Assembly: GCA_036250225.1 (NCBI GenBank)
Contig: JAPZLL010000024.1
Span: forward strand, 434,001 to 498,000
Source: Cercophora sp. LCS_1
Lineage: Eukaryota; Ascomycota; Sordariomycetes; Sordariales; Lasiosphaeriaceae
Direction: 5' to 3'
Length of the DNA stretch: 64,000 nt
Notes under the pieces: model-generated
What the model saw: the letters and a program-made list of their open reading frames with translations, nothing else
Database searches by the model: none
What the model was told of the DNA's origin: nothing
Shown: positions 1-10,843 of the stretch, piece after piece
How positions within the stretch are numbered: the stretch's first letter is position 1
Layout of the letters: each line of letters starts with the position of its first letter
Program-made: the position numbers and the translations under genes

Positions 1-18
1 TGACGATGTCGGGAACAG

Positions 19-1158
19 GGCACCCTGATCGGCACAATCATCGACTGGGCGACGGCCAAGCGCCCCGACAAGCTCGCCTACATCATCCCGCTCGGCATCA
101 TCTACATCATCCCCTTCTTCATCGCCGTCGGACTCTTCTTCATCCCCGAGTCGCCCCGCTGGCTGATCCTGCGCGAACGCTACGACGAAGGTCTGAAGTC
201 GCTCACCTGGATGCGTCCCAATGGTGCGCCCGTAGCCGAGGAAGCAGCCGAGATTCGCGCAGCTATCGAGAAGGAGAAGGAGCTGGGCGCCGGTGTCAAC
301 TTTGTCGACATGTTCAAGAACGCCATCGATCGTCGCCGCACTGTACTCGCGGTCTGCGCCGTCACCCTCCAAGCCGCGTCGGGTTCCATGTTCATCATTG
401 CGTACAAGGCCTACTTCCTCACCATGGCCAACGTCGACGACCCCTTCGCCATGAGCAACGTTCTCAGCGTCATGGGTATCCTTGCCATTCTCTTCAACTC
501 GCTGATCGTCGTCAAGTTCGGTCGCAGACGTGTCATTCTCATGATCGGCTTGGCTGTTTGCGGTATCTTCCAGATCATCATCGCCGTCGTCTACGACAAG
601 CTCGGGCGCACCAAGACCACGGGTAACGTGCTCGTCGCGCTGACGTGCTTGTACATGATGAGTTACAACGGTATGATCTCGTCGTACGCGTGGTTGGCCG
701 GTGGCGAGATCCCGTCGCAGCGATTGAGGAGTTATACTTTCGGTCTCGCGGCGGCTGTCGGTTTCTTCGGTGCTTGGTTGACGACGTTTACGGCGCCGTA
801 CTTCATCAACCCCGCCTCGCTCAACTGGGGCCCCAAGTACGGGTACATCTGGTTCCCCAGTTGCTTCATCGCCGTCGCTTGGGTCTGGTTCTTCCTCCCC
901 GAGACCAAGGGTCGCACTCTCGAGGAGATCGACGAGATGTTCGAGAATCGGCTGCCTGCGCGTGGCTTCAGGAAGTACATCTGCATTGGACACACCGATG
1001 GCGCTCCCAAGGGAGAGGAGAGGCCGCCTTCGTCCGAGAACGAAAAGGTACGTTACACCAGTCCTGAATACTGTGAAGACTTGAGAGACGTCAGTGACTG
1101 ACTTATCTGTTTGCAACAGAACGCCAGCGAGGTTCTGCATACCGAGGTCAAGGCCTAG
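19..1158 (+). CDS. MFS sugar transporter, 3' part
   Basis: C-terminal part of a sugar-porter family (MFS) permease of the plasma membrane that imports sugars, probably by proton symport (family knowledge). The 5' part lies outside the window. The reading frame enters from a likely splice acceptor (gggaacag, ending at 18). Visible marks are the PESPRWL motif at the end of the N-terminal half, a GRRRV loop, the GGEIPSQRLR segment and the C-terminal PETKGRTLEEIDEMF signature, with about six or seven hydrophobic helices. A 72-bp intron (1048-1119, gtacgt...cag) separates a last exon of 13 codons ending at TAG 1156-1158. Substrate cannot be decided; the sequence resembles fungal disaccharide/glucoside permeases. 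An apparent TGA at 1-3 lies upstream of the proposed acceptor, so in the intron. Confidence 0.88.
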
Positions 1159-1345
1159 GCATAGATGGGTAATAGACAACGGAATGACTCTCTCTTTTTT
1201 GCTTTACCGGAGGTAGGGTGGAACGGGGGTCAGGATGACGAACAAACATGGCATTTACGCACGAGATACCAAGCGCTTGCGCGGATCCCGGAGGGATTTG
1301 GCGTTGGCGTTCATGGACATACCCTAGGATAGCATACAACTAATT

Positions 1346-2363
1346 GTGACATCTTTTGTCAATCTCGCGCCCATGGTGGCTTGGTTTGCGCAGCTGCTGT
1401 TGCGCCCGAGGTCGCATCCGCGATGTGGGTTCGGCTGGCGGCGGCGGTCCTGGCAACCTCCGCTCCGCTCCCTTTGACCGTGCCATCCGGCTTGTCAGCT
1501 AGCTGGCGGAGCCAGTCTTGCTAACGGCTGTCCCCGATGAGTCAATCAACACAGCACCCAAACACATTCAGGCACATTCGGGGGCTGTCCTCAGAGTTTG
1601 GAGCACGCGCAGAGTTTCGGCAAGAACGACACCGATGGCTGGAAGACAGGCAAAACTTTGCGCATTACCTTTCTGTTTGTCAGCAAAGCTTACCGCCACA
1701 GGCGTCCCTCCACCGGTGCAAAATCTTGCTGGTCCCTTTACCTTGATTCATTTTCTTTCCTCCACCATCCGTTCCACCCATCTCCTCTATTGCATCGCAC
1801 TAGTCAAACAACTCGGTCGCCATACAAAACCACTGCTTCTCCAGTCCCTTTCGGATCGCATCAACATACCTCCCCAAAGCGCCGCCGGGCACGCTGATTA
1901 GCGAACTATGGCCGATCTCTGCGGAAAACTACTATTCGAAGGCGTCGGTCGCGTCCTGCTGTTATGCGTCCTCGTCGTTATCGATCGCCAAGTTGTCGAG
2001 CGAAGGGATCTCACGATCGCATGGGGACGCCGGGCCCAAAACATGCTTCGCATCCCCCATCGCTTCCGTGTCTTCGCCGATACAGACCCGGGAATGCTGG
2101 ACAAAGGGCTCAGGTTTGCTGCGCCGGTGCTATTTTTTGTTGGTATTTCCATCAACCTCGGGTTGTTCACCCCTGTCTTTGACCCTCCCGGGAAGAAGGC
2201 GGTGTGCTGCGTCACAATGGTTATTCACCCAACCTGCGTGACGTATCTTTTGTGGCTATGGCTGGTGCGTTGCCGCAGATGTCTGGAGAGAAGGTCCGCC
2301 GCGTGCGAGAAGGTCGACCACCGAGAGGGTGATCTTGACGTTCTTCGGTCAATGCCGTTTTAA
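1346..2363 (+). repeat. tandem duplication, copy 1 (promoter plus gene)
   Basis: This block and the block at 2807-3733 are diverged copies of one segment. Both open with a similar line (cttttgtcaatctcgcgccc versus ctttcgtcaatcttgtgccc), share an identical 19-mer (tttcggcaagaacgacacc, at 1615 and 3008) with similar flanks, and end with paralogous small membrane-protein genes. The offset is about 1.4 kb. Confidence 0.75.
1908..2363 (+). CDS. small hypothetical membrane protein, tandem paralog 1
   Basis: A 151-aa single-exon protein with three likely membrane helices: near the N-terminus (about residues 9-25), around 68-85, and around 97-118. I do not recognise a family. It is clearly paralogous to the protein at 3242-3733: both have an I-D-R-x-[IV]-V-x-R-R-D block, then WGRRAQ, then PGMLD followed by RFAA, and a late C-E-K-V-[DN]-H segment. 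The start ATG at 1908 puts the first helix in the same place as in the paralog. Coding is supported by this conservation; function is unknown. The charged WGRRAQ region between helices 1 and 2 is the best conserved part. Confidence 0.65.
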   Translation: MADLCGKLLFEGVGRVLLLCVLVVIDRQVVERRDLTIAWGRRAQNMLRIPHRFRVFADTDPGMLDKGLRFAAPVLFFVGISINLGLFTPVFDPPGKKAVCCVTMVIHPTCVTYLLWLWLVRCRRCLERRSAACEKVDHREGDLDVLRSMPF

Positions 2364-2806
2364 GTTCAAGTGGAGGGCCAAGGCTAAGACACGGGGGTAG
2401 AAATAATTCCGAGCTATCGCTGCGTAATAATTAATTTCGCCGCTGATATCGCTGTTGGTGGCGTTGAGATCACGAAGAAGAAAAGGTTCAGAAGTTGGGG
2501 CGCCATTAAATCTCCGCCACACATATGACGACGTGCAACACTCGTTCCTACCTACGGTATCTTGTTTCCCTCGGCGGCATGGCCGGGCTGACCCGCTGTT
2601 GCCACCAACACCAAGGCGGTCAAAGGCTCAACCAACAGTCCCGAGCGCGACGAGGAGAGTCTCGGCTTCTTCCAAATCCAGTGCATGTGGAAGGCTTGGA
2701 AACGCATGAAGGGGCCGGCTTGACAAGTGGACTTTGAGTAAGGACTAGGATGTACGTCTCCGCTCCATAATTATCATAAGTGTGGGAAGGATCAGGGTCA
2801 AGATCA
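2364..2806. other. intergenic, no gene seen
   Basis: Space between the two duplicated units. Only short overlapping frames without family marks; nothing else recognised. Confidence 0.5.
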
Positions 2807-3733
2807 GGTGGCATCTTTCGTCAATCTTGTGCCCTTAGTGATGAGACTTGATTTGCGTGACCGTTGCCTCTCCGGAGAGGGTTGGAGGCGCTCGTCCGGG
2901 GAGCAGGGAGCAGAGGTGCTTCCGGTGATGCGGGGCAGCCCAGGGAGGCGCAGTGTTCAGGGGTCTGATTTGGAGGTTGTCCTCCAAAGTTTCGGGCACA
3001 GGCAAAATTTCGGCAAGAACGACACCAGTCGTTGGAGGACTGACCAAACTTTGAGATTTACCTTCCGGCCTCCTGGCAAAGTTTACCACCCACGAACTTT
3101 GGGAGGACATAAAACCCGTCGCCGTTTCTATTTATTTGCCTTCTCTTATCTTCTTCCCCACAACTTCTCGCCGTTGCCCCAATTGTTTCGATTATGTCGC
3201 CACACAACCAAGGAGCTCTCGAGACTTCCCCGATTTTAACAATGCCCTCCACTGATTCCATCACCTATTTCGTCGTCAAGTTCATTTTTCTCTCCCTGGT
3301 GGCGTGCGTTCCCCTTTTGATCGACCGCCACATTGTGCGGCGGCGGGATGAGGTCATTACATGGGGACGGAGGGCTCAGAGCAGGCTGAACATCCCGCGA
3401 TGTCTACACGTCTTCACCGAAGCAGAGCCAGGAATGCTGGATATACACATGAGATTTGCAGCCGAGACGCTCTTCAACGCTGGCCTTTGCTTCAGCATTG
3501 GGTTGCTCGTTTTTGTCTTGGAACCGGCGGGTAGGACAAGGATCTGGTTGTGCTTCCTCATGATGGTCTTCGTCCCGGTATCGGTGATTCTCGGGGAATG
3601 GCTGTTGCTAATCTTTCGCCGGCGCCGTTCGGAGAAGAAGATCGTCAGTTGCGAAAAAGTGAACCACGCGGAGGGCTACCCCGGCGTTGAGCGAATGATC
3701 CTGCAGGCTGCTAGGGGCTCTGCTTACTTCTAA
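2807..3733 (+). repeat. tandem duplication, copy 2 (promoter plus gene)
   Basis: Second copy of the duplicated unit described at 1346-2363. Upstream similarity runs in patches to about 3105 and resumes in the coding region. Confidence 0.75.
3242..3733 (+). CDS. small hypothetical membrane protein, tandem paralog 2
   Basis: A 163-aa single-exon protein with about three membrane helices, paralogous to the product of 1908-2363 (shared IDRxxVxRRD, WGRRAQ, PGMLD and RFAA blocks; CEKVNH near the C-terminus). An in-frame ATG exists 48 bases upstream (3194), but the ATG at 3242 has a good context (aacaATG) and places the IDR block at residue 27, against 25 in the paralog, so I chose it. Function unknown. 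The arginine-rich stretch after the last helix (FRRRRSEKK) suggests a cytosolic C-terminus by the positive-inside rule. Confidence 0.65.
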   Translation: MPSTDSITYFVVKFIFLSLVACVPLLIDRHIVRRRDEVITWGRRAQSRLNIPRCLHVFTEAEPGMLDIHMRFAAETLFNAGLCFSIGLLVFVLEPAGRTRIWLCFLMMVFVPVSVILGEWLLLIFRRRRSEKKIVSCEKVNHAEGYPGVERMILQAARGSAYF

Positions 3734-5095
3734 TGTAGCATAGATAGCAGGCAGGTACTCTACTCTTAGCGATGTATTTCGTCTCGCATAGCTAACTCGT
3801 CGAAGACGCAGGTGCAACTTTCTTCTCGCCTCCGATAGGCCCTTAGGCCTCGATATGGTTAGGCGGGCGTGGAAGGGGACATGAGGACCTCCAGGGGCAG
3901 GGCGCAGAGATTTATCGTGGAAATACCCCATCGGCCGACGCAACCGCAGCACAGAGGGTTCCCGAAGTGAGGAATAGAGAAAAATAGATCAATACAGCAG
4001 AATTCCATGAACCCATCCGTTCTCAACCAACCGGTCCTGGGCAAGGATCATGAACAGCATCGCCAAGCCGGCTTCAACTGCCCTACCTACATGTACTTCT
4101 ACACCTTACAGGCAGCGGTCATCGTGCGCCCGGCATCAACCAGCTTGAGGCAAGCTCCCCATCCCTCCGGCGCCTGGGCTCACACCACGCTTCATTGCTG
4201 GGTAGCTGATCCATCTTGTGGCACCATCAATCGGCACTCCTGGCGCCCAATCGTCACTTGTCGGATGGAGAGCGAGTGCGGAGAGCGAATGCTACGCCAT
4301 AGATCATGACGCTGGGAGTCGGTTTGCCTGGGTGGCGGGAGGGTGGGCTCAACTGTGAAATTGGAAGAATGAACGGGTTGAGTGGAGTTTCGGGTGAAGT
4401 TGTCGAGGGGTGGGCAGCCACCGCGGCATGGGGAGTCGGTCACCGCCTTTGTGTTGAGCGCAGTTGACCACAACCCGGTTCTTGGGTACCCCAGTGTCAA
4501 GGAATCTTCGGCCTTTTTCTCTAGTGGGTTGCTCTTTCCGAGACTATTCAAGTTTCCAAAGGTCCAAACCTTGAGCAGGACAGCTAACCGGCTCCCCAGT
4601 GTGCTCTTTCCATATCCAGAACCTCCCAACAGTCGGACACCGGGCCCCCGGGACACGCCGGATTTATCGAGCTACCGGAGGGACTAACAATTTCCATTCG
4701 GCAGACAAGGACCGATACTCCCGCGTCCAAGCGCCCTCATCCCTTGATGGACAGCACCATCACATTCCTCGACGACCGGCCCGACAACTAACGACCTTGA
4801 CGCCCGACGCCCGAGTGAATAACAGGAGCAGATGGTCATTGGGGAACCAGGCCATGGAGCGCACGGTAACGGGGGGATAAATACGTGTGGAAGCGTTGCA
4901 GGCGAGCTTGACGCATTCCCCTGCTGCATTCCAGCCGCAGAAGCTCTTTCAGCCCCCGACAGTCACTGGAATGCTGCGACGGATCAGCCTGACAAAGATG
5001 CATTCCAGAGGCTACGCGGCCACGTTGAAAGAACCCTGCCCCGACGCTTCACTGTTGAATAGAATCGGCAATGTCACTGACAAACGCGCCTCGAG
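3734..5095. other. intergenic, no gene supported
   Basis: About 1.4 kb upstream of the P450 gene. Open frames of up to about 150 codons exist on both strands but overlap each other and show no family marks. A GGSGYGKST string in a minus frame (around 4600) is treated as chance. Confidence 0.5.
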
Positions 5096-6860
5096 ATGTC
5101 GCTCCAGGACGGCTTGCTCCCTGCTGCCATCAGTCCCCGGTCACTTTCGCCGCATCGGTGCATTGCTGCACTGGTCTTCCTCGCTGCTCTCTACTGTCTC
5201 TGGAAATACCAGCGCCGACGTCAGGTACTGTTGTCTCAACTTGTTTATTTCGCTGATCTTACCAGCTGACATGGTAAGCCAGGCCACCCGCGAGACCGAG
5301 CGAGCTTTTGCTCTGAAACACGGATGCCTCCCTCCCCCAGTTTGGGGCGCCAAGTTTCCGCTTGGACTCGACTACCTATTTAGGGCGTTCAAGCACGCGC
5401 ACAGAAAGCAGATCCTGAGCTTCTTCATCGACGTGTTCGATGAGTCTGGCGCAACCTTTCAGCAACACTTGCTTGGCGCGCGTGCGATCGGCACCATCGA
5501 CCCAGCCAACATTGAAGCCGTTCTGTCGACCAACTTCAAGGACTACAATCTCGGACTGCGTACGCCAACATTTAGCCCACTCTTAGGAAATGGCATTTTC
5601 ACTCAAGACGGTGCCGAGTGGAAACATTCGCGCCAGCTGCTGAGACCTCATCTTGCGTCGACCAAGCACCAAAACTTCGAGTACCTCAAGAGATGCGTCG
5701 AGGGCATGATTGCTGCCATACCGGAGGATGGGATTGTCGATCTCCAGCCACTCTGCTTCCGACTCACCTTTGACACGACCATGGTCCTGCTGTTTGGGGC
5801 TTCGGTGTCTGCGGGCGACTGGGGTCAGGTCTCCGGGCAGGAATCGGCTTTCTCCAAGGCCTTCAACTTCTCGCAGGAGTATCTCTCCCACCGTGGCAGA
5901 CTTGGGGGCTTGTATTGGTTACTCAACAGCCGCGCCTTTCGAGACGCAAACAGGGTATGTCACGACTTTGTCGACGGCGCTGTGAAGAAGGCCCTGGCGG
6001 CGGCCCAAAAGGGCGAGGGTCGGAACGATGCAGACACCAAGCGGCGCTCGTTCGTGGAGGAGCTTGTGCGGGAGACACAAGACACTCGGGTCATCAGAGA
6101 CCAGTGCTTGAACGTATTGTTGGCTGGAAGAGACACGACGGGATGTTGTCTACAGTGGACCTTGTGGGTTTCCTTGTCCAAACCACACCCCGTCTGACGA
6201 TGCTGACAGACATTGTAGCCGTCTTCTAGCTCGACATCAGCGTGTCCTCCGAAAAGTCCGCGCCGAGATCGCTGAAATTTCCGGCTTGGGCGCTAATGCA
6301 CCGCCCCCGACGCGAGACGACATCAAGCGGATGAAGTATCTCCATCTCGTCATCAAGGAGGCCCTGCGTCTCTATCCATCTGTACCCGTCAACTCACGAG
6401 AGGCGATACGCCTTACCACGCTTCCCGTCGGCGGAGGACCGGATGGCAAGTCGTCTGTCCTTGTCAGGCCAGGCGAGGGAGTGGGATACTCCGTGTATGC
6501 CATGCACAGGCGCAAGGATCTCTATGGCAATGACGCAGAGGAGTTCCGTCCGGAGCGGTGGCAGGATGGGTCTTTGGACAATATTGGCTGTGGGTATCTG
6601 CCGTTTAACTTCGGCCCGAGGTTGTGCCTGGGGAGTGAGTCTGCCCCTGTTCCGCGCCCAAAAAAAGACCTACTGACGCGATCGCAGAGGAGTTTGCCCT
6701 GTTGGAGGTGTCGTACACGGTAGCGCGGGTGATTCAAGTCTTCACTAATATTGAAGCTGCACCCGACGAAGTGCCGGTTGAGGTCGGGAGAGAGAAACAG
6801 ACGCTCACTTTGGTTGTCTCCAGTGGAGATGCTTGTCGGGTGTGTATGAAGACGGGATAA
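5096..6860 (+). CDS. cytochrome P450, CYP52-like (fatty acid/alkane hydroxylase type)
   Basis: Microsomal heme monooxygenase, 532 aa. Exons: 5096-5224, 5283-6163, 6219-6634, 6688-6860; introns of 58, 55 and 53 bp have CTGAC-type branch sites. The ATG at 5096 gives an N-terminal membrane anchor (about residues 20-38) followed by a basic WKYQRRR stop-transfer; a longer upstream frame exists but lacks this anchor. P450 marks are all present: helix-I AGRDTT (about 324-329), the WTF-LLARH segment restored exactly by intron 2, ExxR as E384-R387, the PERW box (448-451) and the heme loop FNFGPRLCLG with ligand Cys473. The region GIFTQDGAEWKHSRQLLRP is typical of the CYP52 clan, whose members hydroxylate fatty acids or alkanes at the omega end. 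The exact family and substrate are not decided. It is tail-to-tail with the next gene. Confidence 0.9.
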
Positions 6861-6881
6861 GGGCTGGCTTGCACTAGCAGC

Positions 6882-7737
6882 TTACAACCGACTCCGGTTT
6901 CCAACCCCGGAGAAATGGGGTTTCCTCCCTCCCACAAGAGAAAAATCTCGACTGAGTGGGTTCCCTGCAGCCTTGTTCACCAACGGCCAGCACAACCCAA
7001 AAGCAATAGCAATGGTTCCGACAAGACCCGCGTTCCGAATCCCCTCTCCCCAATCCAATTTATAGAAGAACACGCAGATATTGTGAATACCCCTAATGAC
7101 GAACTTCCTTAGGACCAAAGCCTGCAAGAAGTCACGAGCCCTAAACGTGAGTGCCGACACCGCCAGCAGAAACCAGAAGACGCGGATCAAAGGACTGAAA
7201 ACCCGGATGATCATCCACAAAACTCGTATCATGCCCCCCAAAAACGCCAGGGTATCGTCAAGAATGGCCTTTTTGACTTGTTCGTCGACATGCATTGGGA
7301 GATGCCAGAAGAAGTAATCCACAAAGAGAAGCCCACGCGCGAATGGACATGAGAGATTAAACCAAGGATGTGCATACAGTTCCCCTGTAGCCAGCACAAT
7401 ACCCCGCTTTGAAAATGATTCGATCCCTTGCGCCAGTAGTGTCTTGCAAAATTCCGCATCCTTTAGGTCCTGTGGTTGCTTAATCAGCACTAATACCTCA
7501 CCGACGTTGTTTGTCCTAATTAATATGGTCACAGGTGTTTGAATGGTGTGGACTTACGTCGTAGTACATGCGGACAATGTCGACAGCCCGTTTCCAAAGT
7601 CTTGGGATCAAGACGACCAAAGCGAGCTCATCCCGTTCACTGGACGGATCGCGAAGAGTACTTGGAAGAGGCCTCGGCGGGAGAACCTGCAGATCCCTTC
7701 GGGGACTTGGGGCGTGATCCTGGTCGTTGGCGGACAT
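6882..7737 (-). CDS. hypothetical membrane protein
   Basis: Minus-strand gene whose stop lies 21 bases from the P450 stop. Proposed exons: 7737-7558 and 7469-6882, joined over an 88-bp intron (gtaagt...ccacag) that keeps the frame, giving 255 aa. The N-terminus is proline-rich and charged, followed by a helix ending in RMYYD, then several hydrophobic segments (around WFLLAVSALTF and GTIAIAFGLCWPLV). No family recognised. The model is uncertain: a second in-frame acceptor exists within the intron, and an alternative ATG in another frame (MATPEP..., near 7800) opens a 50-codon proline-rich frame that could be the true first exon if an intron joins it. Confidence 0.45.
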
Positions 7738-8513
7738 GGAGCTCAATCGTTGGCTGGCGTGGTGGGTTTGTTGGCTCTGGCGTCGCCATTGTGCGGTTTT
7801 AGGGGTGGGGATGGCAACGAGATGTTGTTTGCAACATGGGAATTCCTGAATAAAGACAAATGTGTGTAAACAATGAAGTCCGAAAAGAGCTTACGGCTGA
7901 GACGAAAGAGATAAAGGCGAATTCAAAAGCCTCCCGCGATTTTGCGCATTCTAGGAGGCAAGGATTCCAATGAGCGACTGGAACCGCTTTCCCAAACAAC
8001 CCACGCGACAAGGGCGCGGGACTGTCCGCAAGCGATGACATCACACTTCGAGGTTCGTCAACACTGGACAAAACAAAGATCAAAACAACCCAGGCTGGAA
8101 CTCATACACTCTCACCAACAACTCCAGCCATCCCAGCCTATACATCGCAACCTGACACTCATGGACAGGACCGCATTTCCGCAACATCACAGGACACCCA
8201 AATGGCGCTCCCAGAAGCGAGCGAAGAGGATGCCAAAAACGGGAGTAACCTTGACCTAAAATGCATAAAGCTCGAGCCGCAGGCCTGCCCTAGAGGGATG
8301 TCGAACCGAAAGAGGGCTGTCCACAGCTCTACGGAACCATGTCAGCGTTCGACGGTTTCGGATCGGCCTATTTAGAGTGCGCTCTAAGCTACCGCTCGGC
8401 GACGACGTCCATCATAGAGAGCACCCCACCTTGGCTGCGGTGGTTGTGCCAGCTGTCATCCCATCTCGTTGCCATGTTTTACGAACCCCCCCAAAAAAAA
8501 ACGTTGTGGCTGC
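7738..8513. other. intergenic, no gene supported
   Basis: Short frames only; upstream region of the gene at 6882-7737 and downstream region of the tRNA-like unit. Confidence 0.45.
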
Positions 8514-8519
8514 AAAAAA
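8514..8519 (-). terminator. RNA polymerase III terminator (T6)
   Basis: Run of six T on the minus strand, two bases after the end of the tRNA-like sequence, as expected for Pol III termination. Confidence 0.5.
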
Positions 8520-8521
8520 GA

Positions 8522-8614
8522 AGACCCCACCCAGGCTTGAACTGGGACCCCGAAGTACCATGATACAGGCTTCAGACAAATGCGTACTCCGTGTGCTACC
8601 TACACCATAGGGCC
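8522..8614 (-). tRNA. tRNA-like gene, probably degenerate
   Basis: The 93-nt minus-strand sequence has a full 7-bp acceptor stem (GGCCCTA with TGGGGTC, including G-U pairs), an A box (TGGTGTAGGTAG), a D-stem, a perfect 5-bp T-stem CCCAG/CTGGG with loop TTCAAGC (B box), and a following T6. The middle is odd. The D-loop is about three bases short, and the anticodon arm can pair (CGGAG with CTTCG) only with about 31 bases between the halves, suggesting an intron, but no U33 fits, so no anticodon can be named. It is either an unusual intron-containing tRNA or a tRNA-derived pseudogene. A covariance-model scan (tRNAscan-SE) would decide. Confidence 0.4.
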
Positions 8615-8963
8615 ATGGAAATTGCTGCCAGAATTTTGGCCCAAGTACTAGCCCTGGCTGGTGGCATCTTGCCTGCCACTCCCCAAAGCCAAAGGCCAAA
8701 CTTCTCAATGTCGCTGGTCTGCGTCTCGCAAGTCCAACCCATTGGGGTGAAAGGGTGTCAACTATCCGCACTTGTACGCCCGCATTCTTTCCTCACGCCA
8801 ATCTGTGGTATTATCTATCTGAGGTTTCCATGGGAAATGTCTAATCTGCAAACACATTCACCGATTCCCAATCAAATCTACAACGAAATCTTCGCGATGC
8901 CACCCGTGATGACCAAACACCGAAACGCCGCGCCACTGATGCAACAAAACCCGAGCGATCACC
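8615..8963. other. intergenic, no gene supported
   Basis: Between the tRNA-like unit and the mannosyltransferase gene. It may hold a short last exon of the latter (see that entry). Confidence 0.4.
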
Positions 8964-10268
8964 TCACCCCGGAAAACTCACATTCCACGGCTCCCAAAAC
9001 TGTTTCTCATAGCTCGCCATGCATCTCACCTTATCCGGCGGTCCTTTCCACTCAATTCCCACATCAACCCTCCACTGCGACGTGTACCCCTTCAACGCCT
9101 TGATCTCCCTCCCCCGCTGATCCGAATACTCTAAGCTCACACCGGGCACCACAGCGATTTTACCATGTCCACTCGCCCACATATCCTTGCAAAACAGTTG
9201 CGGTTCGCCCTGCATGCACTCCTCCTCCCTTGGCCCTCGAAAGCTGACTGTCCCACCTAATATCGGCTTTGCCGTGAACGCCGCCGCCCCATTCCAGCAG
9301 GAAAACACCTGAAACGGCTGATGCTGGTAATACCGCGCCTGCGTCTCGGGCTCATTCCAGAACAGGTTCCACGCGCTGTTCCAGTTCCCATCGGGCGGGA
9401 TCTCGAAAAAGGAGTTGCCTTGTATTGTGCGCGCGATCCAGACATCGTAGAATGTGGGATCCCTGCCTACGTACGTCCAGTCCATTGCGCACGTCATGTC
9501 TGCGCCGAGGTGGACCCGTTGGTGGAGGAGCTCGAGGATGTCTTCGGGGCAGAGGACGACGTCGTTAAGGAAGATGACGGTTGCGTTTTCGGAGAAGCGA
9601 GAGCGATCATCGAGAAGGGGTTTGAGTGAGAGATTGCGGAGCGTCGCTAGCTGTGGAACCCGGGCGCCTTGTGAGGGGTTGATTCGACTTGAGACGACAT
9701 GATATCGGACGCCAAGGGCGGTGAGAGATGGGATCAGGGCGGAGAGAATCTCGGGGGTGCCGTCGTCCGAATTGCCTTCTACAATGGACAGGGCGCAGTT
9801 TGTCGGGCCGAGGAAGCGGATTGTTGCGATGAGTGTCCCGAGGAGGCGGGGCAGGATGGGGAGGGATTGCCGGAGGTTGAGGGCGAAGAAGTATGTCGTT
9901 GTTTGCGTGTTTGTCGGTATGAGGGGCTCGTACCGTGCCATGTCGGGCGCGGGACATTCGAGACGCGGGAGGACGGCCGAGTCGGGGTCAAGTATGGACG
10001 TCAGAAATGTCGTGACGTTGTCGGCAGAGAGCAGTGGGGGGCCTGGGAGGGTCAGTTCGATCCAGGGGAGCGGCTTGTTGACAAACTCGCCTGCGACTGT
10101 CGGCCCTAGATGGTTGGCGAATTGAGACAGGAAATCTGTTGACGGGAGGATTCTATCGCGCCCGAAAAAGATTGCGAGAATGCCCGACACCATCAATGTG
10201 GTCTGCACCACGAACCGTAACTTGCGTCGCACGCTCGGCGCGAGTGGGAAGCTCGTGCGGCTGATCAT
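8964..10268 (-). CDS. alpha-1,3-mannosyltransferase, CMT1/CAP59 type (GT69)
   Basis: Type II Golgi-like glycosyltransferase, 434 aa. The first ATG (10268) is followed by a short basic cytosolic stretch and one membrane anchor (about residues 20-38), then a lumenal GT69 domain. Family marks: the ALSIVEGNSDDGT segment, the FLNDVVLC box, then the acidic AMDWTY site, a NGAAAF block and the late FCKDMW segment. GT69 enzymes add alpha-1,3-mannose to cell-wall or capsule glycans (Cryptococcus Cmt1, Cap59). No internal intron is needed. The C-terminus is ambiguous: the last codons overlap a consensus donor (gtgagt, just after EPWN), and a 46-bp intron ending in gcatcag would add about 25 residues, ending near 8891. 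The upstream region is shared with the divergent gene starting at 10844. Confidence 0.85.
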   Translation of the reverse strand: MISRTSFPLAPSVRRKLRFVVQTTLMVSGILAIFFGRDRILPSTDFLSQFANHLGPTVAGEFVNKPLPWIELTLPGPPLLSADNVTTFLTSILDPDSAVLPRLECPAPDMARYEPLIPTNTQTTTYFFALNLRQSLPILPRLLGTLIATIRFLGPTNCALSIVEGNSDDGTPEILSALIPSLTALGVRYHVVSSRINPSQGARVPQLATLRNLSLKPLLDDRSRFSENATVIFLNDVVLCPEDILELLHQRVHLGADMTCAMDWTYVGRDPTFYDVWIARTIQGNSFFEIPPDGNWNSAWNLFWNEPETQARYYQHQPFQVFSCWNGAAAFTAKPILGGTVSFRGPREEECMQGEPQLFCKDMWASGHGKIAVVPGVSLEYSDQRGREIKALKGYTSQWRVDVGIEWKGPPDKVRCMASYEKQFWEPWNVSFPG

Positions 10269-10843
10269 GGTGGCATTGGGCAATGTAACAATTGAGGGAG
10301 AAAGAGGGCGCTGGAGGATTGGGGCATTTTGACGCGGGATATGAAATCATGGAAGAAAATGAGGGGAGATTGGTGGTTGGGATGGCCGTTGTGTTTCGGA
10401 GGCGTCGCTCGATGAGTGGCCTGCTAAGCGCTCGTTCCAGCCAGTTGGTACGACCTGTGATTCGTCGGACACCCCTGCTGTTGTGTCAGGGGCCGCCCAT
10501 GCAGTCCCAACAGCCGCCAACCCACCGCCGCGTTTTTCCTGCCTTTTTCGTTCGTTCGCTTCCGGATAAATAGTTGGCGATAGGTCAGCTCACCTGAACA
10601 GGTCGGGAAGCTGAACGATCTCAATTTGTTCGGCTGCCCTGCGCCCGAAGCAGAGGATCCATCGGTTGGCAGCCCTGATGGCCGGGACACGTTCCCGAGA
10701 AGCGCTTGGCGTTTGTTGCTCTTATTTGTCTGTCTTGCTGCGCTCTTCTCCTTTTCGGATTTGTGTTGCCCATCGCTTCGTTCTCTTTCTCGTCAACGTT
10801 TCCTTGTGTATTTCATCCCTTCCCCAGCAGTCATCGTGGTCCA
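10269..10843. promoter_or_regulatory. shared divergent upstream region
   Basis: 575 bases between two divergent start codons (GT69 gene on minus, cysteine-rich surface protein on plus). Pyrimidine-rich stretches precede the plus-strand ATG, as is common in fungal promoters. No specific operator recognised. Confidence 0.4.

Noticed and set aside
4192..4656. Minus-strand frame with a GGSGYGKST P-loop-like string
   Set aside because: No NTPase fold or Walker B around it, the frame overlaps other random frames, and it lies in non-coding sequence upstream of the P450; treated as chance.
4887..5282. Upstream in-frame extension of the P450 (about 130 codons)
   Set aside because: It lacks a membrane anchor and conserved sequence. 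Splicing from the ATG at 5096 gives the expected anchor and normal length.
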